64,000 bases of DNA from Actibacterium mucosum KCTC 23349 (GCF_000647975.1 NZ_JFKE01000003.1:196206-260205), one strand, 5' to 3'. Positions 52,441 through 61,537 are shown, numbered from the stretch's first letter. Numbers and translations are program-made. The notes: generated by a model from the letters alone, not told the origin.

Positions 52441-52471
52441 AATGCGCGGGCCGTTCGCGGCCCGTCGCATT
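52441..52471 (+). terminator. UUCG-tetraloop hairpin after the 39-aa ORF
   Basis: AATGCG-CGGGCCG pairs with CGGCCCG-t-CGCATT around a TTCG loop (52454-52457), a 13-bp stem with one bulged T. It begins 6 bases after the ORF stop. There is no T-run after it, so it may be a Rho-independent-like barrier or an mRNA-stabilising 3' end. Confidence 0.55.
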
Positions 52472-52535
52472 GACGGTTGCACGCCCTGCGCCCATGGGCC
52501 ACGGTGCCCGCGTATGAACGCACAAGGCCGGGCCG

Positions 52536-53075
52536 ATGAACAGCAAAGCTTCTGTCAAAGACTATATCCGCACCATCGTTGATTTCCCCCACGAGGGCAT
52601 CATGTTTCGCGACGTGACGACCCTGTTTGCCGATCCGCGCGGGTTTCGCATGGCCATCGACCAGATGCTGCACCCCTATGCGGGTGTAAAAATCGACAAG
52701 GTTGTGGGGCTGGAAGCACGCGGGTTCATCCTGGGCGGTGCGATTGCGCATCAGTTGACCGTTGGCTTTGTACCTGTGCGCAAAAAGGGCAAGTTGCCCG
52801 GCACCGTGATCAGCCAAGACTACAAGCTGGAATATGGCGAGGCGATTGTCGAGCTACACGACGACGCGATCGAGGCTGGCGAGCGCATTCTGGTGGTCGA
52901 CGACCTGTTGGCCACGGGCGGCACGGCCGAGGCCGGGATCAAGCTGATCGAACGGTTGGGCGGCGAGATCGTCGGGTGTTCGTTCATCATCGACCTGCCC
53001 GATCTGGGCGGCCGCAAGAAGCTTGAGTCGCTCGGCGTGGACGTACAGGCCCTGTGCGCTTTCGAAGGGCTTTAG
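52536..53075 (+). CDS. apt: adenine phosphoribosyltransferase
   Basis: A 179-aa purine salvage enzyme that converts adenine and PRPP to AMP. It shows [22 protein letters not shown], the adenine-binding [17 protein letters not shown], and the PRPP-binding [14 protein letters not shown] motif. The length is standard. ATG 52536 follows AAGGCCGGGCCG. Its TAG shares bases TTAG with the stop of the convergent globin gene. Confidence 0.95.
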   Translation: MNSKASVKDYIRTIVDFPHEGIMFRDVTTLFADPRGFRMAIDQMLHPYAGVKIDKVVGLEARGFILGGAIAHQLTVGFVPVRKKGKLPGTVISQDYKLEYGEAIVELHDDAIEAGERILVVDDLLATGGTAEAGIKLIERLGGEIVGCSFIIDLPDLGGRKKLESLGVDVQALCAFEGL

Positions 53076-53488
53076 GCCGCGTCTGCGGCGCCTTCCTGCA
53101 TGACGTTGCTGACAAAATCCAAAAGCCCACGCCAGGCCCGATCATGGGCAACGTCCCAGGCGCTGCCCAAGGTGGTTTCAAGCGTTTCGATGATTGTATC
53201 CACAACCAGTTGGTAATCCGCCTGAGACAACCCCATTTGCGCATGCGACGCGCCCAGCTGCTTCAACGGTTTGATCAGCTGCGACGGCGTGTCGAACATG
53301 TTCACCGCAGTGACCAGCGTTGTGACCAGTTTGGCCTGCTGCGCCGACATGTCATCGGCGAACAGGCCCCGCATTTCGGGGCGTTTCGCAAACAGACGAT
53401 CATAGAACCCCCGCGCAAAGGCATCCGCGTCGGTGCGGACAACCTGAAAACTATCGCGAACGGTTTGCACACGGCCTTTATGAGCCAT
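53072..53488 (-). CDS. single-domain globin
   Basis: A 138-aa globin-like haem protein of the bacterial haemoglobin/flavohaemoglobin type. It has [33 protein letters not shown] (helices A to C), the proximal His in [15 protein letters not shown] (F helix) and a helical C-terminus. It has no reductase domain. Likely roles are oxygen or nitric oxide binding, but no partner gene is adjacent. I chose ATG 53488, preceded by GAGGATCCG; the frame to 53578 is an artefact. It is convergent with apt (overlapping stops). Confidence 0.8.
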   Translation of the reverse strand: MAHKGRVQTVRDSFQVVRTDADAFARGFYDRLFAKRPEMRGLFADDMSAQQAKLVTTLVTAVNMFDTPSQLIKPLKQLGASHAQMGLSQADYQLVVDTIIETLETTLGSAWDVAHDRAWRGLLDFVSNVMQEGAADAA

Positions 53489-53552
53489 CGGATCCTCGGG
53501 GCAGAACTGTGGAAAGACCTGACCACTGTGCCCACAAGGTCTGAATGAGCCG

Positions 53553-54974
53553 TTAATGCCCTTGGGCCAGCATGGCACCGGGGTTCATGATGCCGTTAGG
53601 GTCCAGCGCCGCCTTGATGGCGCGCATGGCAAACAGTTTGCCCGGATCGCCATAGGTTTCCAGATCGCCGGTTTTCATGCGCCCGACCCCGTGTTCGGCA
53701 CTGAATGACCCCGCCATTGCGTGCACGTGGTCATGCACAATCTTTGTGGCCTGCTTGCGGATGTTGTCATATGCGTCACGGGATTGGCCTTGGGGCGGGA
53801 ACAGGTTGTAATGCAGGTTGCCGTCGCCCAGATGACCGAAGCAGTTGATGCGGAACGGCGCAAGAGCGGCCAACGCGGTGCTGCAGGTTTCGATGAAGTC
53901 GGGAATTGCGGAAAGGGGCAGCGAGATATCGTGCGACGCGATGGAGCCGATGCGCTTGTTCGCTGCCGGGATGGTTTCGCGCAGGGCCCACAGCGCGGCA
54001 CTTTGCGCCTGCGAATGGGCGACAACGCCGTCGCTGACCAACCCCGCCTCGGCCGCTTGTTCAAAGAGCGCTTCCAACGCGGCCTGTGCGTCGCCCCCGC
54101 CAGACAGGCCAAGCTCGGTCAGAACCGCCCATTGCGGCGGCCGGGCAAAAGGCTGTCGCAGGTCGGGAAAATGCTCGGTCAGGAAATCGAATCCGGTGCG
54201 GCCGATCAATTCGAAGGCCGAGATCGCCTCGCCCGCAACATCGCGGGCCAGCGCCAGTAGGTCCAAAGCGGCGGCAGGGCTGTCGACAACAAAAAGCGCC
54301 GTCATGCGGTTGGCCGGCTGCAGGAAAAGCTTCAGCGCGGCGGCGGTAATGATACCCAGCGTGCCCTCGGCCCCGATCAAGAGATTGCGCAGGTCATAGC
54401 CGGTATTGTCCTTGCGCAGGCGCGTCAGCCCGTTGAACACGGTACCGTCGGGCAACACCGCCTCGATCCCAAGGCACAGATCGCGCGCGTTGCCATAGCG
54501 CAGCACGTTCAGTCCGCCCGCGTTGGTCGACAGGTTGCCCCCGATGCGTGTTGACCCCTCGGAGGCCAGCGACAAGGGAAAAAGGCGGCCAACCCGTTCA
54601 GCCTCGGCTTGCACGTCGGCAAGGATCATCCCCGCCTCGACCACCAACACATTCTCGCGCGGGTCTGCAGGGCGGCGGATGGCGCGCATGCGCTCCAGTG
54701 ACAGGACCACGGGCGCCGGTCCGTCGGGCTGTATTTGCCCGCCCACAAGACCGGTGCCGCCGCCATAGGGCACGACGCCAACGCGCGCCGAATTGCAGGC
54801 GCGGATCAACGCAGCGACCTCTTCGGTGGTAGCCGGGGCCAGAACCGGTGCAGGCACGCCATGGAACCGTCCGCGTGGCTCTTCGAAATAGCCCGGTGTA
54901 GGCGCGCGAAAGCACGCCGCCGGCAGCAGCGATTGCAGATGGGACACAAAGGGAGGATCGGCAGCGTTCAGCAT
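53553..54974 (-). CDS. FAD-binding oxidoreductase (GlcD/D-2-hydroxyacid dehydrogenase type)
   Basis: A 473-aa flavoprotein of the PCMH/VAO type. The FAD-binding domain has VVPYGGGTGLVGGQI, LEAEAG-like VVEAGMILADVQ and SEGSTRIGGNLSTNAGGLNVLRYGNARD, followed by the cap with NTGYDLRNLLIGAEGTLGIIT. The C-terminal domain has INCFGHLGDGNLHYNLFPP and SAEHGVGRMKTGDL with metal-binding His residues. It probably oxidises a D-2-hydroxy acid (D-lactate, glycolate or 2-hydroxyglutarate); these cannot be separated here. GGAGAAGTCCC precedes ATG 54974. Confidence 0.88.
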   Translation of the reverse strand: MLNAADPPFVSHLQSLLPAACFRAPTPGYFEEPRGRFHGVPAPVLAPATTEEVAALIRACNSARVGVVPYGGGTGLVGGQIQPDGPAPVVLSLERMRAIRRPADPRENVLVVEAGMILADVQAEAERVGRLFPLSLASEGSTRIGGNLSTNAGGLNVLRYGNARDLCLGIEAVLPDGTVFNGLTRLRKDNTGYDLRNLLIGAEGTLGIITAAALKLFLQPANRMTALFVVDSPAAALDLLALARDVAGEAISAFELIGRTGFDFLTEHFPDLRQPFARPPQWAVLTELGLSGGGDAQAALEALFEQAAEAGLVSDGVVAHSQAQSAALWALRETIPAANKRIGSIASHDISLPLSAIPDFIETCSTALAALAPFRINCFGHLGDGNLHYNLFPPQGQSRDAYDNIRKQATKIVHDHVHAMAGSFSAEHGVGRMKTGDLETYGDPGKLFAMRAIKAALDPNGIMNPGAMLAQGH

Positions 54975-55029
54975 GGGACTTCTCCGGGGTTTGGGCATGG
55001 TTCAATCACGCCCGGCGCCGCGGGGCAAG

Positions 55030-55860
55030 TCAGTCCTCAGGGCTGCGCAGAAAGGCGGGTTCCAGCACAAACACCGTGGGCCTGCCCGGCAAGGTGTTCA
55101 GCGACACGGTCAAGTCACTTTGCCCTGGGCGCACCTTGTCGAACCCATCGGGCACGCCGTCAAGAAACTGCTGCAACGAAAACTCGGAAAACCAGTGCAT
55201 GGGAATGATGATTGATGACCGCAACCGCCCCACGACCTTTAGCATTGTAGGCAAATCCAATGTCATGCCCCCATCCACGGGCGCCATCACGACGTCCAGT
55301 CGCCCGATGGCCGCGTATTGCGCGGCGTCGGGTTCGTGATGCAGGTGCCCCAGATGGCCGATGCAAAGGCCCGCGACCTCGAACACGAAGATCGAATTTC
55401 CGGCAACACGGCGTTCAATGTCGAACCGCCCGCGCGTGTCGGTGGGGATGTTTCGCACCAACATCTCGCCCAGATCCAGATGGTGGTCGGCGGCTAAGCC
55501 GTCCTTCGCCCACCCTTCCAGCACGTGCGGAATGGCCGGATCGGGGAAGGCCGTCCAATGCGAGGAATGCGCGTTGTTCATGCTGACAACGTCGGGGATC
55601 TTGGCCCCCACACCGATAAAGCCGGTATAATCCGTCGCCGCAGTCAACCCACCGGCGGTTTCAAGCAAAAAGGTGGAGTGATCCACATAGTTCAGCCGCA
55701 CCGTCTCGGCCTGCAACGGGTCACCATAGGCCGCGCGGTGCACGAAATGCAGCGCCGGGTTGGCGTCGGCCAGCGCGATGCAATGGCTGGGGGTACGTTC
55801 CTGTGCGGACAAGGCCGCAGGCAGGGTCAGGCACAGGGTCAGGGCAAGTCGGAACAACAT
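55030..55860 (-). CDS. exported MBL-fold metallo-hydrolase-like protein
   Basis: A 276-aa protein with a signal peptide (MLFRLALTLCLTLPAALSA). The fold is metallo-beta-lactamase: a strand pair VRLNYVDHSTFLLETAGG, VSMNNAHSSHW at the position of the HxHxDH motif, and later GHLGHLHHEPD, then MAPVDGG and IIIPMHWF. The canonical HxHxDH motif is reduced to His98-x2-His101, so the metal site may be altered or lost. It resembles UlaG-like hydrolases. GGAGGT precedes ATG 55860. The substrate is unknown; a periplasmic location is predicted. Confidence 0.75.
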   Translation of the reverse strand: MLFRLALTLCLTLPAALSAQERTPSHCIALADANPALHFVHRAAYGDPLQAETVRLNYVDHSTFLLETAGGLTAATDYTGFIGVGAKIPDVVSMNNAHSSHWTAFPDPAIPHVLEGWAKDGLAADHHLDLGEMLVRNIPTDTRGRFDIERRVAGNSIFVFEVAGLCIGHLGHLHHEPDAAQYAAIGRLDVVMAPVDGGMTLDLPTMLKVVGRLRSSIIIPMHWFSEFSLQQFLDGVPDGFDKVRPGQSDLTVSLNTLPGRPTVFVLEPAFLRSPED

Positions 55861-55906
55861 GGGCAAACCTCCGTGCTGCAGCCTAGCACAGGTTTGCCGG
55901 TTTCAA

Positions 55907-56491
55907 TTATCCCGATTGCGTGCGTCCGCGCCGGTCGTTGCGCAGGCTGGAATACAGCACGTGATTGCGCCAGCGCCCGTCGATCTGCAGATAGCTTTGC
56001 GCGACGCCTTCATATTTGAACCCGCAGTTTTCCAGCACCCCGCGCGAGGCCGTGTTTTCCGGCAGGCAGGCGGCTTCGAGGCGGGACAGGTCCATGTTTA
56101 CGAAGGCGTGGTGCAGGACGGCCAGAATGGTCTCGCTCATGTAGCCCTGCCGGGCAAATGGCTGCCCCACCCAATAGCCAAGGGTACCTGACTGCGCGGG
56201 GCCGCGGCGGATATTGTCCAGCGTGATCGCCCCAACGATCCGGCCATCCTGACGGCGTTCCATGAACAGCGGCACCGCCGTGCCGCCACTGATGGCGCGT
56301 TGCGCCCAGTAGACACGGTTGGTGAAGGATTTGCGCGTCAGGTGGTCGGGGGCCCATGCGGGCTCCCACGGGGTCAGGAAATCCCGAGACTGCCGGCGCA
56401 GGTCTGCCCAACCCTGAAAATCGGCGTGCTGCGGAGGGCGCAGCGTCAGGCGCTCGGTTTCGATCCGCACCTTCCGCCGAAAGCCAAGCAT
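55907..56491 (-). CDS. GNAT acetyltransferase (RimJ-like)
   Basis: A 194-aa GNAT protein. It begins IETERLTLRPPQHADFQGWADL, contains RDFLTPWEPAWAPDHLTRKSF, IGYWVGQPFARQGYMSET (acetyl-CoA site) and SRLEAACLPENTASRGVLENCGF, as in RimJ, which acetylates ribosomal protein S5 and other N-termini. It overlaps the M16 protease by one base (TGATG-like junction at 56491). Other amino-group substrates are possible. Confidence 0.85.
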   Translation of the reverse strand: MLGFRRKVRIETERLTLRPPQHADFQGWADLRRQSRDFLTPWEPAWAPDHLTRKSFTNRVYWAQRAISGGTAVPLFMERRQDGRIVGAITLDNIRRGPAQSGTLGYWVGQPFARQGYMSETILAVLHHAFVNMDLSRLEAACLPENTASRGVLENCGFKYEGVAQSYLQIDGRWRNHVLYSSLRNDRRGRTQSG

Positions 56492-57753
56492 CAGGCCGCA
56501 AGCCCACCCTGCAGATCGGCCAGAGTAGGCGCAAGGTCAACCGGACCGTAAAGCGCCATGGCCATCGGAGCCTGCCCGGCAATGCGGGCGGCAAACGCGC
56601 GTAGCTGATCGCGCCCAACCGCATCGATCCGCGCAACCGTTTCGTCCAGATCGGGCACCCGATTCCAGATCGACACCAGCCGCGCAATACGTTCGGCCCG
56701 CGACGAGGGGCTTTCCAGCCCCATCAGCAGCCCGGCCTTCATTTGCGCACGGGCACGGTCCACCTCGGCCGATGTGACATCATCGCCGGCACGCACCAGC
56801 TCGTCCACGGTCAAGCGGGCCAGCGCATCGATCTGGTCGCCCGACGTGCCGGCATAAAACGTCATCATGCCAGTATCGGCATAAGCGCCGGCCTGTGCGA
56901 AGATCGAATAACATAGCCCGCGTTTCTCACGCACTTCCTGAAACAGGCGCGAAGACATGCCGCCGCCCATGACGCTGGCATAGATCTGAGCCGCATAAAA
57001 ATCATCGTCGCGGTAGCCCGGCGATTCGAGGCCCAGAGTAAAATGCACCTGCTCCAGTGGCTTTACCTGCCGACGTTCGCCACCGGCAAAGACGCCGGGT
57101 GCCAGTGCGTGATCGGCCACAGGTTTCAGATGACCAAACAGCTGTTCCGCCATTTTCACGATCTGGTCGTGGTCCACAGCACCAGCGGCCGACAAGATCA
57201 TGCGCGACGGGGCATAGTGCTGTTTCACGAATCCAAAAAGGTCTTCGCGCGAAAAACTCGAAACGCGTTCCGCCGGGCCGAGGATTGACCGGCCCAATGC
57301 CTGATCGGGATAGGCGGCTTCTTGCAGCCAGTCGAACACCACATCATCGGGCGTGTCCATGACCTGACCGATTTCCTGCAAGATCACCCCGCGTTCGATC
57401 TCGATCTCGGCGGGGTCAAAGACCGGGTTCAGCACGATGTCCGAGATCACGTCCAGCGCCAGCGGCACATCGGCCTGCAAAACGCGGGCGTAATAGGCTG
57501 TCATCTCGCGGCTGGTATAGGCGTTGATATAGCCGCCCACGTCCTCGATCTGTTCGGCGATCTGCAAGGGGCTGCGGGTGGCGGTGCCTTTGAACGCCAT
57601 ATGCTCCAGAAAATGCGCGATGCCGTTCTGCGGCGCGGCCTCGTGCCGCCCGCCAGCCGTTACCCAGATGCCCAAAGCGGCCGATTTCAACCCGGGCATG
57701 TGTTCTGTAACAACCCGAAAGCCGTTGGAAAGCTGGTGAATTTCTACGGTCAA
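56491..57753 (-). CDS. M16 family zinc protease (mitochondrial-processing-peptidase-like)
   Basis: A 420-aa pitrilysin-family peptidase. The inverted zinc motif HFLEH is at residues 47-51 with the general-base Glu50, the third ligand is probably Glu127 in ERGVILQEI, and GGYINAYTSREMTAYYARVL is the conserved substrate region. This group (PqqL/YmxG/MPP-beta-like) degrades short peptides in the cytoplasm or periplasm. No signal peptide is seen. It overlaps thrC by 4 bases upstream and the acetyltransferase by 1 downstream. Confidence 0.9.
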   Translation of the reverse strand: MTVEIHQLSNGFRVVTEHMPGLKSAALGIWVTAGGRHEAAPQNGIAHFLEHMAFKGTATRSPLQIAEQIEDVGGYINAYTSREMTAYYARVLQADVPLALDVISDIVLNPVFDPAEIEIERGVILQEIGQVMDTPDDVVFDWLQEAAYPDQALGRSILGPAERVSSFSREDLFGFVKQHYAPSRMILSAAGAVDHDQIVKMAEQLFGHLKPVADHALAPGVFAGGERRQVKPLEQVHFTLGLESPGYRDDDFYAAQIYASVMGGGMSSRLFQEVREKRGLCYSIFAQAGAYADTGMMTFYAGTSGDQIDALARLTVDELVRAGDDVTSAEVDRARAQMKAGLLMGLESPSSRAERIARLVSIWNRVPDLDETVARIDAVGRDQLRAFAARIAGQAPMAMALYGPVDLAPTLADLQGGLAA

Positions 57754-59141
57754 GCCCGTCGCCTTTCGTTGATCAGGGCCTCGATCGCGGTCAGGTCATT
57801 TGCCACGCGGGTCACCCGTTCAGACCGCTCATACATGTCCGCCATCCGATTTGGAAGAGGCGGGCGCGTTCCGGTGGCCGCTTCGACCGCATCGGGGAAC
57901 TTGGCCGGGTGTGCGGTGGCCAGGGTGATCATTGGCGTGGCACTGGTGGGCAATTCCGAGGCAACCTTGACACCCACCGCCGAATGCGGGCACAGGATCT
58001 CGCCATTTGTCTTGAACTGCGTGGCGATGGTGGCGCTGGTTTCCTCTTCGGATGCGCGGCCCGAGGCGAAGGTTTCCGACAGCACCTGCATGGCGCCCTG
58101 GCTGATCTGGAACCCGCCATCGGATTTCAATTCGTCCATCAACTGCGCCACCGCACCGCCGTCGCGGTCATAGGCGTCAAACAACGCGCGTTCGAAGTTC
58201 GAGCTGACCTGAATATCCATCGACGGGCTGATCGACGGCGTGACGCCCTGGGTGACATACCCCTGCCCGCTGAGCGCGCGGTGCAGGATGTCGTTCTGGT
58301 TGGTGGCCACCACCAGCTGGTCGATGGGCAGGCCCATGCGCTTGGCGATATAGCCCGCAAAAATGTCACCGAAATTGCCGGTGGGCACGGTGAAGCTGAC
58401 GGCGCGGTGCGGCGCGCCCAGCGACACGGCCGCGGTGAAGTAATAGACCACCTGTGCCAGAACACGCGCCCAGTTGATCGAGTTCACACCCGCCAACCCC
58501 ACGGCATCGCGGAACTCGAAATGGTTGAACATGTCTTTTACGCGGGCCTGGCAATCGTCGAAATCACCATCCAGTGCCAGCGCGTGCACATTGTCCTCAA
58601 CCGGAGTGGTCATTTGGCGGCGCTGCACCTCGGACACGCGGCCATGGGGGAACAGGATGAAGACATCCACATTGTCCAGCCCCCGGAACGCCTCGATCGC
58701 GGCGGACCCTGTGTCGCCCGAGGTGGCGCCGGCAATGGTCACCTTCTTGCCCGACCGCGCCAGAGAGGCTTGAAACAGCTGACCAATCAGCTGCATCGCG
58801 AAGTCTTTGAACGCCAGCGTGGGGCCGTGGAACAGCTCCAGCAGATAGTGGTTTGCACCCAGCTGAACCAAAGGCGCGCGGGCGTCGTGGCCGAAGCCTT
58901 GGTAGGCACGCGCGATGATGGCGCGGAATTCATCATCGGTGAAGGCGTCGCCGATAAACGGGCGCATGATGGTAAACGCGGCCTCTTCGTACGAGGCACC
59001 GGCCAGTTCGGCAATCTGCGCATGGGTCATCTGCGGGATGGTTTCGGGCACGTAAAGGCCGCCATCGCGGGCCAGCCCGGTCATCATGGCTTCTTCAAAG
59101 CTCAGAACCGGGGCCTGCCCCCGGGTCGAAACATACCGCAT
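57750..59141 (-). CDS. thrC: threonine synthase
   Basis: A 463-aa PLP enzyme that forms threonine from O-phosphohomoserine. The Schiff-base Lys is Lys112 in HGPTLAFKDFAMQLIG, the phosphate loop is in ATSGDTGSAAIEAFRG and VPTGNFGDIFAGY. The N-terminus MRYVSTRGQAPVLSFEEAMMTGLARDGGLYVPE is typical of the class 2 synthase. ATG 59141 is used; the frame to 59231 overlaps SURF1. It lies 14 bases after the SURF1 gene and overlaps the M16 protease by ATGA. Confidence 0.94.
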   Translation of the reverse strand: MRYVSTRGQAPVLSFEEAMMTGLARDGGLYVPETIPQMTHAQIAELAGASYEEAAFTIMRPFIGDAFTDDEFRAIIARAYQGFGHDARAPLVQLGANHYLLELFHGPTLAFKDFAMQLIGQLFQASLARSGKKVTIAGATSGDTGSAAIEAFRGLDNVDVFILFPHGRVSEVQRRQMTTPVEDNVHALALDGDFDDCQARVKDMFNHFEFRDAVGLAGVNSINWARVLAQVVYYFTAAVSLGAPHRAVSFTVPTGNFGDIFAGYIAKRMGLPIDQLVVATNQNDILHRALSGQGYVTQGVTPSISPSMDIQVSSNFERALFDAYDRDGGAVAQLMDELKSDGGFQISQGAMQVLSETFASGRASEEETSATIATQFKTNGEILCPHSAVGVKVASELPTSATPMITLATAHPAKFPDAVEAATGTRPPLPNRMADMYERSERVTRVANDLTAIEALINERRRA

Positions 59142-59155
59142 CGCGCGACATCCCT

Positions 59156-59821
59156 TCAGTCTGTTTGCCGCCTGATACGCCAGACAAACAGCGCTGTCAT
59201 CCCCAGCCAGACAAATGCCAGCGAAAACCACGTAATTGCATAGTTCAGATGGTCGTTCGGAATACCCTCGGTGCCCACGGGCCAGGGATCCACCCCCTGC
59301 CCCGTGTCGCTGCGCGCCACCACCAGGATCGGCGCGGTGTTCAGCGCGGCGGCCATCTGGTCGATATCGCGGGCGAACCAGATGTTTTGGGCCGGGTCAT
59401 TGTCGGGCGTGGCGTTCGAACGTTCGTCGGGGATATGCACATTGCCGGTCACCGTCAGCCCGGTCTGCGCCGGGCGGCTGTCATCCCGTGCATCCAGCGC
59501 CACAAAGCCACGGTCCAGCAGCACACGCTGCCCCGACAGGCTGTCGTCCATCGCCACGATCACCCGATACCCCGCGCCGACCAGTTTACGGCTGACCAGA
59601 ACATGCAGCTCTGACGCCGCGAGGTCGCCTTGCAGGCGCACGGGCTGATACTTGTTGGGGGCATCGCCCAAAGGCACGGGATCGGCGGAGATCTTTGCCT
59701 CGATCTCGGCCAACACCCCCTCTTTCCATTCCAACCGCTGCATCTGCCACAGGCCCAGCGAGATGAGGGCCGCCGCCCCGGCGAGCCCGAAGATCAGCGG
59801 AAGGATGGCGCGGCGCAGCAT
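59156..59821 (-). CDS. SURF1 family cytochrome oxidase assembly protein
   Basis: A 221-aa membrane protein with the SURF1 topology: an N-terminal helix (AILPLIFGLAGAAALISLGLWQMQRLEWKE), a central periplasmic domain (QPVRLQGDL, LLDRGFVAL) and a C-terminal helix (YAITWFSLAFVWLGMTALFVW). It helps insert haem a into cytochrome c oxidase subunit I. It lies downstream of ctaE, separated by a hairpin terminator, so its expression may be reduced or have its own promoter. Confidence 0.92.
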   Translation of the reverse strand: MLRRAILPLIFGLAGAAALISLGLWQMQRLEWKEGVLAEIEAKISADPVPLGDAPNKYQPVRLQGDLAASELHVLVSRKLVGAGYRVIVAMDDSLSGQRVLLDRGFVALDARDDSRPAQTGLTVTGNVHIPDERSNATPDNDPAQNIWFARDIDQMAAALNTAPILVVARSDTGQGVDPWPVGTEGIPNDHLNYAITWFSLAFVWLGMTALFVWRIRRQTD

Positions 59822-59843
59822 GGTTCGAGTCCCTTAGACAAAC

Positions 59844-59870
59844 AAAGCGCGAAGCATCGCTCCGCGCTTT
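59844..59870 (-). terminator. intrinsic terminator-like hairpin between ctaE and the SURF1 gene
   Basis: AAAGCGCG-a-AGC pairs with GCT-c-CGCGCTTT around a 3-base loop, an 11-pair stem with one mismatch. On the minus strand it is followed by GTTTGT. It lies 35 bases after the ctaE stop and 23 bases before the SURF1 start, so it may end or attenuate the oxidase transcript. Confidence 0.6.
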
Positions 59871-59904
59871 GGGCATTTAATCAACGGGCGTCGCCCGGCG
59901 GGCG

Positions 59905-60753
59905 TTACTGACCCCAGACATAGATGGCGGCAAACAGGAACAGCCACACAACGTCAACGAAGTGCCAGTACCACGCAGCGGCCTCGAACCCGATGTGCTT
60001 TTCCTGCGTAAAGTCGTTTTTCATGGTCAGACGCAGAAGGCAGACAAACAGGAACACCGTGCCGATGATCACGTGCGCACCGTGGAAGCCGGTGGCCATG
60101 AAGAAGCTGGCGCCATAGACATTCCCGGCAAAGCCAAAGGCGGCGTGGGAATATTCGTAGCCCTGGAAGAAGGTGAACAGCACACCCAGAGCGATAGCCA
60201 GGATCAGACCGTTCTTCATGTCGGTCTTGTTGTTGTCATGCACCAGCGCGTGGTGCGCCCAGGTGGCCGCACAACCCGAGCACAGCAGGATCAGCGTGTT
60301 GATCAGCGGCAGGTGCCAGGGGTCAAATGTCTCGATCCCCGCGGGCGGCCAAACGCCATCAATTGCGGGGCTGTCAGGGCCCATCGGGTACAGCGCGTGC
60401 TTGAAGAAGGTCCAGAACCACGCGAGGAAGAACATGACCTCGGACATGATGAACAGGATAAAGCCATAGCGCAGGCCGATGCGCACAACGGGCGTGTGGT
60501 CGCCGGCGCGGCTTTCGGCCACAACGTCCGACCACCATGTGAACATGACATAGAGGACAGCAATCAAACCAGCCAGGAAAAGAAACGGCCCGGAGATTGT
60601 CAAAGGCGTACCAAACAGAAGACCCAGCACTTCGATGCCGCCGGTCATCCAAGCGACGCCGCCCAACAACATAAAAAACGCCCCAACAGCGCCGATCAAA
60701 GGCCAGATCGACGGGTCGATGATGTGGTAATCGTGGTTTTTTGCGTGCGCCAT
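59905..60753 (-). CDS. ctaE: cytochrome c oxidase subunit III
   Basis: A 282-aa membrane protein of the aa3-type oxidase with seven helices. Blocks include [20 protein letters not shown] at the start, [71 protein letters not shown] and [27 protein letters not shown] at the end. It binds lipids and supports proton uptake by subunit I. It lies 29 bases after ctaG and follows the usual alphaproteobacterial order. Confidence 0.96.
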   Translation of the reverse strand: MAHAKNHDYHIIDPSIWPLIGAVGAFFMLLGGVAWMTGGIEVLGLLFGTPLTISGPFLFLAGLIAVLYVMFTWWSDVVAESRAGDHTPVVRIGLRYGFILFIMSEVMFFLAWFWTFFKHALYPMGPDSPAIDGVWPPAGIETFDPWHLPLINTLILLCSGCAATWAHHALVHDNNKTDMKNGLILAIALGVLFTFFQGYEYSHAAFGFAGNVYGASFFMATGFHGAHVIIGTVFLFVCLLRLTMKNDFTQEKHIGFEAAAWYWHFVDVVWLFLFAAIYVWGQ

Positions 60754-60782
60754 GGCAGTCAGGCTCCCTCGTTTAAGCCGTG

Positions 60783-61376
60783 TTATTGGGTTGCGGTCCG
60801 TGGCCCGGTCAGGTCCACGGCAGCATCTGTCTGTGCAAGCTCCTCAGGAAGCTCGATTTGATGAAACGTATAGCTCAGCGTGATGGTGTGGACAAACTTG
60901 CCCTCGTCATCGTCAACAATCGCCGGGTCAACGTAGAAGGTCACGGGCATCTGCACCCGTTCGCCGGGTTGCAGCACCTGTTCGGTAAAGCAAAAGCAAT
61001 CGATCTTGGTGAAATACCCACCCGCCGCATAAGGCGCGACGTTGAAGGCGGCACTGCCGGCGATGGGCCGGTCTGTCGGGTTGTAGGCCTCGTAAAACGC
61101 CAGCCCGGTTTCACCGATTTTCACATCCATCTTGCGCTGCACGGGTTTGAATTCCCATGGCATGTCACGCTCTTTCGAAGCGTCGAAGCGCACGGTTACG
61201 GTCTTGTCCAACACCGCGTCGGCACCCTGTTCGGACACCAAAGGCGTGCCGCCATAGCCGGTGACGCGGCAGAACAGATCGTAAAGCGGAACCGAAGCCC
61301 ATGCCATGCCGCCCATGAACAGGATCACGCCAGCCAGTTGCATCACGGTGCGCTTGGGGTTGGGGGCAACGCTCAC
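60783..61376 (-). CDS. ctaG: cytochrome c oxidase assembly protein CtaG (Cox11)
   Basis: A 197-aa membrane-anchored copper chaperone. An N-terminal helix ([30 protein letters not shown]) is followed by the periplasmic Cox11 domain with the copper-binding [12 protein letters not shown] motif and FYVDPAI. It delivers copper to CuB of subunit I. The start is GTG 61376, with AGGAGG 7 bases before it. The preceding small gene's TGA overlaps this GTG. Confidence 0.95.
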   Translation of the reverse strand: MSVAPNPKRTVMQLAGVILFMGGMAWASVPLYDLFCRVTGYGGTPLVSEQGADAVLDKTVTVRFDASKERDMPWEFKPVQRKMDVKIGETGLAFYEAYNPTDRPIAGSAAFNVAPYAAGGYFTKIDCFCFTEQVLQPGERVQMPVTFYVDPAIVDDDEGKFVHTITLSYTFHQIELPEELAQTDAAVDLTGPRTATQ

Positions 61377-61537
61377 TCGCTGGCCTCCTGCGCAGATTCG
61401 TTGCCCGGGCCGATCTCGCCCACGCGAACGATGGTCATGCCAAAGATCAACACAACAAAGCCCGCCAGAACGGCAAACAGGGCCATGTTGCGGCCAAAGC
61501 GGCGCTTGTGCAATTCGTGGTCGTCGCGAAAGCTCAT
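61373..61537 (-). CDS. 54-aa single-helix protein between ctaB and ctaG (CoxF-like)
   Basis: ATG 61537 opens a 54-codon gene: a charged N-terminus MSFRDDHELHKRRFGRN, one helix (MALFAVLAGFVVLIFGMTIVRV) and a short acidic tail. Its ATG overlaps the ctaB stop (ATGA) and its TGA overlaps the ctaG GTG start, so it is part of the oxidase operon. Genes of this size and position occur in Rhodobacterales oxidase operons and are named coxF or hypothetical; the exact role in assembly is unknown. Confidence 0.8.
   Translation of the reverse strand: MSFRDDHELHKRRFGRNMALFAVLAGFVVLIFGMTIVRVGEIGPGNESAQEASE

Noticed and set aside
57909-59243. 444-codon plus-strand frame opposite thrC
   Set aside because: ThrC is a well-conserved enzyme with full motifs; the antisense frame is a codon-bias artefact.
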